Translations under genes and position numbers: made by a program
DNA from: Acanthamoeba sp. SK_2022b
Lineage: Eukaryota > Discosea > Longamoebia > Acanthamoebidae
Direction of reading: 5' to 3'
Assembly: GCA_027943245.1 (NCBI GenBank)
Contig: JANDJZ010000008.1
Location: forward strand, 280,697 to 344,696
Length of the DNA: 64,000 nucleotides
The notes under the pieces: generated by a model
What the model was told of the DNA's origin: nothing
The model's database searches: none
What the model saw: the letters and a program-made list of their open reading frames with translations, nothing else
Part shown: piece by piece, positions 47,601 through 58,900 of the stretch
Layout of the letters: every line of letters begins with the position of its first letter
How positions within the stretch are numbered: the stretch's first letter is position 1

Positions 47601-48504
47601 AGCTGGCCAGGCCGAGGACGTGTCACTTGCCAGCGGCCAAGTGCACCTGCCCTACCTGGTGCACTCGCTCATGCAGTGGAAGGAGACGGCCCCCATGTGG
47701 GGCGAGGGCGGTGGACCCCAGATCTACGTGGAGGGTTTCCTGCGGTGGATCGAGCGTAAGTTTTGGGCTTATTGGTGGCCCCGCAGGAGTGGCCCGGTCG
47801 GCCTCTCGCTTGACGATTTCATCGCCCTTACCTGGGGCGTCGCCGAAAGCGGTCATGAGATGGACGACAGCGTGGGCAGCACCGAACCTCCGCTAGAGGT
47901 CGAGCTGGGGCTGGACATCGCCCCACCAGAACGGAGAGAGCGGGGCGTCCTCCTCGCACGTAACGGACGGTTTCTCGCTGTCGATCTCCAGCACGGCCAC
48001 AGCCGACAGGGCACCTGCATGCGCATCGGCGGCGGTGGACCGGAGCTTGTGTGGCTGGCCTCTCGGCACAATCGGGTATGCGTGTGTTCGGCGTGTTTGT
48101 TGGTCTGTCTCTGCAGAAAACTAACTCATAACAACCAAATTTGTGTTGTTTGTTTTCCCTATGACGCGCAGGTGGGTTCGCTGTTCCAGTTCCGATCGGC
48201 AGCGACGGGCCACTTTCTGGTGATGCGGTCGGACGGCACCCACGGCTTGTCGAATCAGCACGGCACCAAGGATTACCTGTGGAGGAGAGAAGGGGCCAGC
48301 AGCAAACGTGGGCAGCCGCGCGCAGCGATGTTCGGCGAGGATAAGGGCGACGGGAGCTTCCGCTGGCGATCGGCAGCCAACGGGCGGCCCCTTCTAGAGC
48401 CCGCAGCAGAGAAGGGAAGCAGCGGCAGTGCTGGGCCGGAGCAGAACCCCGAGCTGTGGCAAATGTTTTTCGTGGAACCTAGATCCTCAGCACCTGCTGG
48501 ATAA
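44661..48504 (+). CDS. Large F-box protein with an unrecognised N-terminal module
   Basis: About 12 exons. The N-terminus is Pro/Thr-rich, then TFKYFTTPQGRGAVTA. A conserved-looking module follows: CNCGRVHAIDYIGWLDGREV, GALYRFYRQLLRPDHPLAT, an EQRLSGQWDEEVVNRIVG segment, and a hydrophobic stretch, MLPFWSCGVLALCITLYVFV, that could be a buried helix or membrane segment. The F-box is VELAVRVLRFCNFETLLRVS with AVCQTWRFWCSNDHVWRKVW. The C-terminal half has no known substrate-binding repeat; it includes QIYVEGFLRWIERKFWAYWW and ends in a region with GSLFQFRSAATGHFLVMRSD, which has the look of a beta-trefoil/ricin-type or fascin-like repeat (weak). An F-box adaptor for SCF ubiquitin ligase is the likely role. 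It converges on the UDP-glucuronate decarboxylase gene (132 bases between stops). Confidence 0.7.
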
Positions 48505-48636
48505 ATACACACTCTGTTCACTTCTCCCCCACAAAAAGCGCTGCTGCTACCAGTGTTCCAACGTCGGAGGCTTCCTCGGGGCAGGCGAGTGGCGCAAGGC
48601 AAGGCAAGCGTCACCGCAACGCCGCGGCGCAGTGTT

Positions 48637-50892
48637 TTAGGCCTTGGGTATCTCGGCGGGGTGCTTGCCCATCTCCTTCTGCACTGCCTTGGTGAAGTAG
48701 TCGATGGACTGCCTAAGCCCCTCGTCCAGCGTCACCTGCGGCTCCCAGCCTAAATACTTCTTGGCCTGTATTGGTTGAATTGGGGGGGGGGAAGTCAACT
48801 AAGGTGGCCTTGAGAGAACCACCGCGGTTGCTTGCGGGTGATTCTATATATATATATAGAGAGAGAGAGAGAGGTCCATGGGAGCACCTTGGTGATGTCC
48901 GGCTGTCGCCGGCGGGGATCGTCCGAGGGCAAGTCCTTGAATACAATCTTGACGTCGTCGTTGATGACACTCCTCACCTTCACGGCCAATTCGTGTACTG
49001 TCATTTCATTCGGGTTTCCTACATGGCCAGAGGCAAGGTTCATCTTAGTGAGGTGTCCACTCTCCTGCCAAACACATACACACGCACGCACACGTGAAGA
49101 CACAGGGATACAGGTGCTCTACCGAGGTTGACCGGCCCTATATAGTCCCCATTCATGAGGCGCATGAGGCCGTCTACCAGATCAGAGACGTAACAGAAGC
49201 TGCGGGTCTGCTTTCCCTCGCCGTATACCGTGATCTGGTTTCCCATCAGCGCCTACGTATGCGCAACCAACAACACAAAAGCAAATAAAATAAAATAAAA
49301 GGAGGACAGTCAGTTGGGTCGTCTAACGAGAGCAGGCGAGGCTGCGTGTGTGCCGGGTGGTTCTACCTGTGTGATAAAATTGGACACCACACGACCATCG
49401 TGGATGTTCATGCGCGGACCGTAGGTGTTGAAGATGCGAGCCACACGAATCTCCACGTTGTGTTCGCGGTGATAATCGAATGCGATTGTCTCCGCGGCTC
49501 GCTTACCTTCGTCGTAGCTGTGCGCGTTCGCAGTGGTTTGGGTGGCTCCTGGTTTAGCAGAAGGAGAAGGGCGGGGAGGGGAGGGGAGGGGAGGGGCTAC
49601 CAGGAACGGATGCCGGTAGTGTTGACGTTGCCACGGTACTCCTCCACCTGTGGGTGAACTTCGGGGTCTCCGTACACTTCCGACGTGGAGGCCAGCAAGA
49701 GACGAGCGCCGGTGCGCTTGGCAATGCCAAGCATGTTGAGGGTCCCGAGCACGTTGGTCTTCATCGTTTTGATGGGATCAAACTGGTAGTGGACCCTGAG
49801 TTCAATTGTTTGGTTGTTTGGTTGTTTGGTTGTTTGGTTGTTTGGTTGTTTGGTTGTTTGGTTGTTTGGTTGTTTGGTTGTTTGGTTGTTTGGTTGTTGG
49901 TCCCCCAGTAATTAATTGATCGGCGATTGTTAGACAAGGGCTCGCGCAAGGGACAGGGAGAGAAGAATGGACATGCGTGCATACATGCAAGCAGCCAAGC
50001 AGGCATGATAGGAGGGGAGAGGCGTACGGAGAGGCGGGGCAGGCCAAGTGGTAGATCTGGTCGACGTCGAGGTAAATGGGGTCGATGACGTCGTAGTCGA
50101 CGACGTGGAAGTGAGGATTACCCAGGTGGTGCTGATAGTTTTCCCGATTGCCGGTGAAGAAGTTGTCGAGCACAATCACCATGTGACCCTCGGACAGCAG
50201 CCGATCCGTGAGATGCGACCCGATGAAACCTGGGGTGAGGCCATGGGATGACGGGACCCACGTAAGACGGTCGATCATTGTGCGTATGCGTGGTGTGGTG
50301 TGTGGGGTGTGTCCCACTGTTTGCGAGTGCAAGAGTGTGTGTAAGGGCAGTACCAGCGCCGCCAGTGATGAGGATGCGCTTGGCACCGTTTGCTAGCTTG
50401 AACGTGGGCGGAAAGAGGACGTAGGGTGGCGCAAATCGGTTGTTGCTCTTCTGTGTCTGTTCTCCGGGTGGGTAGTTGTGCACCACCGCATTGCAAGTTG
50501 GTGTTGGCTGTGTTGCAATGCGGTCACGCGCGACACCCAAAGAAGTTAAGGCTTCACACACCTTTTCGAGCTGGTAGCTATTTTCAATTAAGGAGAAGAA
50601 GCTGAAGGAGAAGCTGAATTTGCTTGATGGTGTAGGGAAGGATTGGGGGGGGGGTTACCGTCACGGGAGGCAAAAATTGGCGTTCGATTATCCACAACGT
50701 GCAGAGCGCAAAGATCGAGAGGCCAACGAGCGCTACATAGCGCCCTCTCCATTGGCCATTGTGATTACCACCACTCCCATGCAGCCCGTACTGCAGGATG
50801 AACGACGATGAAGGGGTTGATTAATTTAGTTTCAAGAAGACCATCATCATCCAAGAATAGAGGCGACTCCATAAAGGCTTCACAAGCACCAT
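48637..50892 (-). CDS. UXS1: UDP-glucuronate decarboxylase (UDP-xylose synthase)
   Basis: Converts UDP-glucuronate to UDP-xylose using bound NAD. The N-terminal exon holds a single membrane anchor, [20 protein letters not shown], as in Golgi type II UXS1. The short-chain dehydrogenase core follows: [10 protein letters not shown] joined to [51 protein letters not shown], and the catalytic [11 protein letters not shown] (the Cys codon is completed across an intron). The C-terminal part reads [40 protein letters not shown] and [20 protein letters not shown]. Tyr and Lys of the YxxxK triad are present. The start ATG at 50890-50892 is inferred from a phase-0 splice into the anchor exon and is uncertain. 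Introns carry a G4-forming tract and an 8-base tandem repeat. Confidence 0.88.
49573..49596 (+). repeat. Five-run G-quadruplex motif in a UXS intron
   Basis: Five runs of four G separated by single A, on the plus strand. In the transcript (minus strand) this is the C-rich pyrimidine tract ahead of the CYDEGKR exon. Confidence 0.9.
49807..49898. repeat. 8-base tandem repeat (TTTGGTTG)n in a UXS intron
   Basis: About 11 nearly perfect copies of an 8-base unit inside the intron between the CPASP exon and the next. The open frame it creates on the minus strand (Asn-Gln-Thr-Lys-Pro repeats) is an artefact of the repeat. Confidence 0.95.
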
Positions 50893-51303
50893 TGTTCGGG
50901 TGTGGGGCTCTGTTGGCGAGTCTGACTGAGAATCCCGGCCCGGTTCCGACGGACGACCGTACCGGAGAGAAGGAAACCTAAAAGAGAAGAATAGAAATAG
51001 AGGGAAACAAAAGCTCCATAAAAAAAGAGTCTCCTGCTGGTAAAAGAAAGCGGCACCGCGTGTGGTGCGGCCAAGTGATGTAAAGCTTTCTGGCCTGCCC
51101 CCAACGTGCCGGCCAGGCGTTGGGACAGGGATGTTCTGGTCAAGTGGGGACAATCTGTTTTTTTTTTGGTATTGTGCACGTGCGCATTCCCTCTGGTTTC
51201 TCTGCGACCTTGCCTCGCAGCAGCGCTCAGATTCCGGGCTGCGGTGCCCTAACTCTTACTGGAGTTGTTCGCCAGTCCGACTCTTCAAGCTGGCATACAC
51301 TCC
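50893..51303. promoter_or_regulatory. Divergent promoter region between UXS and the receptor kinase
   Basis: The two genes start away from each other about 410 bases apart. The interval holds a T9 run followed by a CACGTG E-box-type hexamer at about 51177-51182. No ORF here resembles a protein. Regulatory role is inferred from position. Confidence 0.4.
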
Positions 51304-53444
51304 ATGGAGCTGAGGAACACATACGTCGAGCCTAAGACTGGGGCAGTAGCCCTGCTTGTAATGGTCCTCTTCTTCTCTTCAAGGAGCTCACATACAGCCA
51401 TTGCCGCAGCCAGTCCCACTAGTGAGCAAGAACAGCAGTGCCTCTACGTTTCGACCGGAAGCACAGAGATGGCCATTCTGAAACCTTCTTTGCCCAACCC
51501 CCTCATGACGACCTTCGTCGCTGGCACTGAAACAACAGGTACGAAAGCCCCTATGGGTTTAGGCGATCTGCGCAACATTGGTTGACTCACACCTTATCTT
51601 CACGCGTGTTGCGTTGACTTTTACCACCGCACCCAAAATGGGTTTTTATGGGCCCCGTGAAAAGGAGTGGCCGTGGAGGGTGGTGTGCTGTACATAGCGT
51701 CAGCATCCGAATCGACGATCAACATGTTTGACCTGTCAGATAACCTCACCTCGCTAGGCCCGTTTGTCGTCTTCTCTGAGCTTTTCTACCTTGTACCCCC
51801 CTTCACCTGCTGGTGTGGTGGGGCAGGGCACGTAGGCATTGCTGACCGTTTTGGTGCAAAACGGTCGCCACGTGCTTCATCCTTATTTAGGAGCAGATAC
51901 TGTTGCACCAGGGGATGATGTACATTGCGACAGATGACTACCCCTACGTGCTCAAGGTGCCGTTGCAGAACGCGACAAATCCACCAGAACTAAACTCTAC
52001 GCAATGGCAGCCAACAGGTCCTCTAGCCCCCCGCCCCCCCCAATCACCCTGCTTAGCTGGTTGACCTTGCCAAGCAGGCGTTTAACGTGGGTGTTGTGGC
52101 GGCAGGAGGTGGGGTGGCCACGCACTGGAGCCCCGCGGTGAACCTCCACTCGAATGCGATCAGGGGTGCAGCCTGGGGGCTGTTGTATGCGGTGCGTCGC
52201 CTCCACCATCCTCTTCTTTTACTTTTTGTGTGGTCGTGGGTCGTTGTAGACCAGCAACAAACCCTGACATGGGGGAGGCCTCGAGTGTAGAACGTGAGTG
52301 GTCTCGGTCCAGGCGTGTTGGTGTCAACGCAAGCCAACGATTTGCACTTTTTGTCACCCAACGGATACGGCTATGACAACCTGAGCCTGGTCTATTCAGA
52401 TTCGTCCACCTTTGGCCCCTTGCGGTACGCTCTTTCCTTTTCTCTCTCTCTCTCTCTCTGTTATTGTTGTGTGTGCGTAAGTGTATCACACCGTATCTGA
52501 CAAGATCGCGCGCGTGATAGATGGGGCGGAATGGACGTGGACGTTGATGGGCTCATATACCTTGCCCAGTCTAGGGGCGGTAAGGTGCTCCGCATCAACT
52601 CTTCGCTGGTTCTTCAAGACTACTTTGGATCGGTACGGTTGCCACTTCTGTCGAGCATGTGCCCCTCTCCATGGAGCAACTCGATTTTTATCTCACGCCC
52701 GACGTACTCCCTGTAGGCGCTCGACATCCTGATTTACGACGTCAATTTTAGCAAGGAAGGCGTGCTCTTTCTCAGTGCGCTGAACCGTGTACGTGAAAAA
52801 ATGACTGCAACTGCTCCAAAAACACGGTGTTCGTGTCCTTATTGCGCTCGCACGATCAGGTTGGCACCATGGCCGAGAATGGCTCCTTCAATAGTACGTA
52901 CACTACTAGCACTATGTGATTGGGGGGGGGGGATCGTCAGCAAGAGTTACCATTTGTTGTGTTGCGCGGTTGGTGCTAATGCGGGCGCCTTCAAGCCGTC
53001 TACACTTCGGGAGTCGGTGTGATGTATTCCCATTTTTCAGGATGTCCTGTGCTGGTGTTCCCTTCGCCCGCTCCAACAGCATCTTCGTCAGGCGGGGACT
53101 TGTTGGTGGTGGTTTTGTCGGCTGTGCTGCCCAGCATCTTCGTAGGCCTTGTCTTGCTCGTGTGCCTCGTGGGAGCCCTATTCTACGTGATTGTCTGGAA
53201 GGACAAACGTAGGAAGTGGCACGACGAACGCAACACAGACCGGGAAATGGACTCCTTGGAGGCACGCCTAATCTATCACATGTCATGTTCTGTCTTCGAA
53301 GCTTTTTTTGGCGCTGACAACAATGCTCATTGAATGCAGGCGGGCCAGGTGAAGTACAGCTATCGTGAGATTGATCCTCATGATTTGCAATTAGGTTCTC
53401 TCTTGGGCGAAGGAGGCTTTGGTAAAGGTAAGTCCGATCTCTCC

Positions 53445-53475
<31 letters not shown>

Positions 53476-54700
53476 ATACGAGCTGTCTCAGACTTTGTGA
53501 TGAGTCTACCGAGGCATGTGGCGAGGAGCTCCTGTGGCGGTGAAGATATTCGAGCAAGTGGAGCTGGACCAGGTGGATAACTCGACATTACACACGCTCC
53601 GTCGCGAGGTTCTAACCTTCCCCTTACCCGCCTCCTCTTATGGAAAAATCTTAATATCGAAGGGTCTCCATTCTACTGTCACAGGCCGAGATGTTGGAGA
53701 AGTTGAGCAACCACCCCTGTGTTGTCAGCTTTGTTGGTGCTGTCACCAAGGGTGATGTCGCTATTCCAGGGATGGAGAAATGTCCGTTTGCGTTGGTGCT
53801 CGAGTACTATCCGCACGGATCTCTCTACGACGTGCTCATTGCCAATCGCCAAGAACTCCCGTTTCATGTGGTGGTCCGCATGGCACGCGACATTGCGCTT
53901 GGCATTCTCCACCTCCACAAAGAAAAGGTGCGCAACAAGACAAGAAGTATACTCTGTAACCTCTATTCGTGCTTGATCTCTGACACACTTACTGTACAGG
54001 TTATACACAGAGATATTGCCACAAGGAATGTGCTTGTTGGCGACAACTACTGTATTCTTTTCCTCCTCATCCTCATCCTCATCCTCCCTGTTGCGGACAC
54101 CTGACCTTTTCTCCGCAGCGGTGCACATCAGCGATTTTGGGCTAGCGAGAGCGAAAAAGGATGAAGTTGACCGCACAACTTCCAACTATGGAGCCATCAA
54201 GGTTGCTCCCCGCTTTTGCCTCCCTCGAAATTTCAACCACCGCACGCATTGATACGCCCGCATGTCATACACAACAGTGGATGGCTCCAGAGGCTCTTCT
54301 GCGCGGCGAATATTCAGAGGCCTCGGATTGCTTTTCCTTCGGTAAGGAAAACTCCCACCCAGTTCTACTTTCTTCTAACCCTAAAAGAAATCTCTCGTTC
54401 ACTCTACTTGCACAGGAGTGCTGCTGTGGGAGATGGTGACAAGGAAAGCACCATGGAACAACGTTGATCCCACACAAATTGCGATAGCCGTTGGTGTCAA
54501 GTAAGTACAGTTCCCGGGCTCCCATGGGACATGCAGACTGAATCAATCACTTGATAAACAGAAACACACGTTTGCGCATACCGCCCATGTGCGATCCCGT
54601 CTTCCGACGCATCATGAAAAGTTGCTGGAAACAAAACCCGCAGAAACGGTGAGTGGTTGCCACCATAGCCAAAACAAATCTTATTAGCTCTCTCCTACAC

Positions 54701-54765
<65 letters not shown>

Positions 54766-55335
54766 GTGGCACAGAATGAAGATGGAGGAGATCAGCTCCA
54801 TGCTGGAGCAGTACCATGCTGACTTGGCCAAGTATGCCGAAGAGGACTGGATGGACGACTACGAAGACGGGGAGGTACGTGGAGGGATCATTGATTTGGT
54901 ATATTTATCCCAAGTGGCTGAGAGTCGGATCGGTATGTCTGTCAGGTGGAACAGTCAGCGTCATCATCACCCAGCGTCAGTAATTCCACTTCTACCCCGA
55001 CTGCCGTCAAACGACGCCCATCCCCTCAATCTGGAGCAGTGCATTCGCGTGCAGCAAGAAACACAAGCGGGACCAGCTGCAGTAGTACGTAGCCCCTTCA
55101 CTTACTATTGCTCACGTTCTGGGCCAGAAGTAGGCTTAGGGTTAGTTGCCATGGCTTATGATCTTACCTCGGTAACTCTCTGCCACGCGCAGCAGTAGAA
55201 CCGACGACGCGTGCGATCATCGAACCCACTGAGGAAAAGGAGCTCACACAGACAGAGAACAAGAGCAGCTCGGTGGCGGGAAACGGTGCCTCCAAGGTCG
55301 CAGAGTATCTGGTAACCGAAAACTTTGCGCTCTAA
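51304..55335 (+). CDS. Transmembrane receptor tyrosine-kinase-like protein
   Basis: The N-terminus has a signal-peptide-like stretch (AVALLVMVLFFSS). The extracellular part of about 350 residues has repeated short strands with Asn-X-Ser/Thr sites (GGVLYIASASESTINMFDLS, GMMYIATDDYPYVLKVPLQN, DVDGLIYLAQSRGGKVLRIN, SKEGVLFLSALN), suggesting a beta-propeller. One membrane helix follows (AVLPSIFVGLVLLVCLVGAL) with a basic stop-transfer, KDKRRKWHDER. The cytoplasmic kinase has all motifs: glycine loop GEGGFGKVYRG (split by an intron), VAVKIF, catalytic loop HRDIATRN, HISDFGLARAK, KWMAPEALLRGEYSEASDCF and SFGVLLWEMVTRKAPW. The HRDxxxRN loop is the tyrosine-kinase form. The tail is Ser/Glu-rich and ends LVTENFAL at 55333-55335. 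About 17 exons; CT and CA microsatellites lie in introns. The ligand is unknown. Confidence 0.82.
54703..54763. repeat. (CA)n microsatellite in a receptor kinase intron
   Basis: About 30 CA units ending a few bases before the GGCACAG acceptor. The His-Thr repeat ORFs in this stretch are artefacts. Confidence 0.95.
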
Positions 55336-55410
55336 GCAAGCGGCGGAGCACGCCCTTGTTGCTCCTTTACATTTCTGTCGACGTTGTCTGCCCAACCAAC
55401 CGGGAGTCGC

Positions 55411-55912
55411 ATGACGGGGACAAACGATTTTCTTGACTTGTGTGCGCGTGGTCGAGGAAGGATTCAAGAAATGAGACGTTCATCGAGGCTTAGCAAGCGT
55501 AAGGAGCGTGAGGAAGAGGAGGAGGCAGTGAAAGCAGTGAAAGCCAAGCAGGTGGAGTCTGAAAGCGACAATGACCACGAGGCAGATGAGGCACCCAAAT
55601 CGAAGCGAGGCGGCCGTAGCAGGGCTGTTACCACGAAGAAGAAGAAGAAGGCGACAAAGGCCTCACCCGCCAAAGCTCGAGCTTCACCGAAAAAGGGAAA
55701 GGCCAAGGCCTCGCCTCGTCGTGCCTCCGCTGCTGGGAGGAAACGTAAGGCAGCGGCGGCGGTGGAGGAGGAGGAGGAGGAACTCACCCCTGACGAAGCC
55801 GACGAGCAAAAGGAAGAGCAGGAAGCCAAAGAAGAGGAGGAGGAGGACGTGGGTCCCCTACGTAGGTCCAAGCGGCTGCGCACTCGAAAGCCGTCGACGA
55901 CCCCCAAGGAAA

Positions 55913-55943
<31 letters not shown>

Positions 55944-58900
55944 AGCTGACAGCTTCGACGAGGAGGCGGAGGAAGACGCCAACGAAGGCGTAACGAAGCC
56001 AGCGAAGCGCACACCCACGTGGGGCGAGCAGCGAAAGCAGATGCTCCGGAGCAGAGGCAGGCCCGCTCAACTCGTGCGCAGCAACAGTTACTCGGCCAAC
56101 GACCTTATCAACGCCTCCTATCGCGACTTGTTTGGCCTCGGCACCGTACCCCGCGCACCGCCTCCGCGGCATACGCCAGCTAAGGCCGGCCTCGCTGGCA
56201 GTGACGGCGCTCCTGCACCCTCGCGAGTACCCGCCACCCACCCATTCATCCATCCATCCATTATTTTATTTTATTTTATTTACCTATTTATTACAATTTA
56301 TTTTCTTGTCTAAGGAAAAAATTGATCCCCGTCAGTCCGGAACTCACCGCGGTTTGGTGTAGGATCGGTGGGTGCTGCTGCAGCACCACCACTGGCTGCT
56401 CAAGCAGGTTCAGGATGATGGGCGCGTCCTGCCGGCGGCCAATCCCAATCAGTTTGGCATGCTTGAGGGTACGTAGTAGTCGATTACCGACCCCATCTCG
56501 TGCAGTTCAGCACGAAGCACGCTTTCCTTCCTCTCCATTTTCGCGAGCTCCTCCGCGGAACCCTGCCACCTTATCCCCGCGCGTCCTCTTTTTCTTAATT
56601 GTTGTGGGCAGAGCTCGGTGGAGAGGATGATGTAGTTGGAGAAGAGCATGGAACCGGACCTCAAATCTACACTGATGAGGAGGGCGCCCTGCCTCTTTAC
56701 TATGACCCTCCTGCCGATGGGTCTTCGTGCTTTGACGAGTTGCCGACCGAAACCGTCATGCACATCTTCTCCTTCTTCAACGCTGGTACATGCCCTGACG
56801 TGATGATGACGGTCACATTAGCATTCGCCCGTCGGCGGTACTCATCATCGCATACCCCTCCCCTCATCAGCGACCATGGGCCAAGCGATGGGCGTGTGCT
56901 CTGCCTGGAAGGAACTGTTGAGCGACAGCTTCTTCTGGAAGCGACAGGTAACCGCACCGACACCGAGTAAATCATTACAAAAGAATGTGCCGTGATGACA
57001 CGTTGGGGGAGGGGCGAGCCAATCATCCGCTGCTCATCACACACCCTGGCCACCATCTGCATGCAGTCCCTCGTCGCCGAGCCGCTCAAGCTCAAGCCCT
57101 ACAACAACTGGGCATGGAATCAATTCCAGTACGTGTCCACTGAGATGGACCCAAAGTTTGATCGATCATCTCCTCTCCGTGACACTGTATTTGTTCACGA
57201 CCTTCTCTCGTGAACAATAGGGCATACGCATTGCGCTTAATTAAGGATGAACCTGTCGTTGGGCGAGAGTGTCCCATCAGCGACACCGAGGACATTAACG
57301 CCTACTCACAGGCGACTCCCGCAGACCCCAATGCGACAGACTACGAATTTGAGGAAGTGTACCACGTCGACCCCGCCACCGGCTGTGGGCAATACGTGCT
57401 CAATCGTAGCGAACAGTTCACCGACAATAAGTTTGGCCTGGGCCTTCTTGTGTGCGTATCTCGCAGCCCATGCGATCGAGACCATGGTGTGTATGAACTC
57501 AGTTGGCCAACTGACGTTCGTTGTGCACACATATTGTCGGCGTCTGCGCTTTGTTGCGCATTCAGGTTCACCTCGAACAACTGGGGAGGTGTACGTTCAT
57601 TCAAGTCCGATAGCTGGTGGCTCGAGCACTACATGATCGGGTCGCGCCGCGAGGAGGACCTGCTCTGTGCGAATGGCAAGGTACAGATGCCACTACCACT
57701 GCTAGTGGTTGCCCCCTCCCCCCCGATATAGCTGCTGGCTGCGGGCTGCTGCGTCTCTCCCTCCCCACGGCCCGTGACTAATGCCGACGCTCGCATTATG
57801 TTTCACTTGTTTGGTATTGCAGTACAAGAGGTTGTGTAACACAAAGCTTTGGAGGTGGCGCCTCCTTTACTCGGATGGCAAAGATGAAGTCACCGGCGTG
57901 TTGCTCGTCAATATCGGTACGTCCATGCGACATATTCCCATTCTCCCTCTTTGCGGGTAGCTAACCCTAGGCGTTTGTTTTGTCCCTGGTAAACGCACTC
58001 ACACTCTTGGATATCGCGTGCGTAGGATATTTGGAGCAGCTGGTTGAAGAGGGCAACTGGGAAAAGGAACTCACTAAAGTCGATGTTCAGTTCCTGTACC
58101 ACGTCATGAACGATGCTGCCATCTCGGTCGACTTCAGGTGCGGTGACTTGTCGAGCTGTTTTATCACTGACCCCTCCATAAATGTAGTAATGCCCCTTCA
58201 ACCTCCGTATTATTCGCACGCTTGGATCCAGGTTATTCGAGCAGCAGTCAATCCCTCATTGGCTGCAGTGCCACAAAAAAGCGGAAAGGCAGAGGCGCAT
58301 CGAAGAACGCAAATTGCTGCGCGAGTCGCAAGACAACACGAACACGAACAAGGGCAAGGAAAAGGCTACCATTGATGACTCGGTATTTACCAAAGTTACC
58401 CCCTCAAATTCAGCCATTTTACTCTAACGCTGTTCTATTTCTTGACACTTTTTTGTCTCTCCATGGCTCGCGCGCACAGATGGCAATGGACCTGGAGACC
58501 TCGTCGCAGGAGGGTACTCTGGTCGAAACCAACTCTAAGCCGTTCAGGCACACCAAACCCGAAGCCGTGGTTTCCAAGCTCTACTCGTACCAGCTTGAGA
58601 GCTTGACCTGGATGACGGTGCGAGCACTACTCAATTGGCCAATTTCTCTCTTCTTTGCTCCCGCTAGCAAAGGAAAGAGAGACCAGCCCACGACATGAAT
58701 TGATAGATATCTGATGATTGTTTAATGGTTCGGCACAGGAAATCGAAGATCGTGTAAGTCGTGGCATGTACTGGGAAGCGATCCGCCTCATCGGCTTCCC
58801 CGAGAATATTGGCACTCATGTATGTAGGCTCATCTTGCATCATGCGTCATTTGCAGCAAATGGTGACTTACGGTGGTCTCGGCCCGTTTCCTCCACCAAG

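Noticed and set aside
49761..50386. Minus-strand ORF ending in Asn-Gln-Thr-Lys-Pro repeats
   Set aside because: The repeats come from the 8-base minisatellite in an intron; only the upstream part (the UXS NAD-binding exon) is real coding sequence.
55464..56018. Ser-rich 184-codon minus-strand ORF opposite the first SNF2 gene exon
   Set aside because: Poly-Ser arises as the antisense of Glu/Asp/Lys-rich codons; not a gene.
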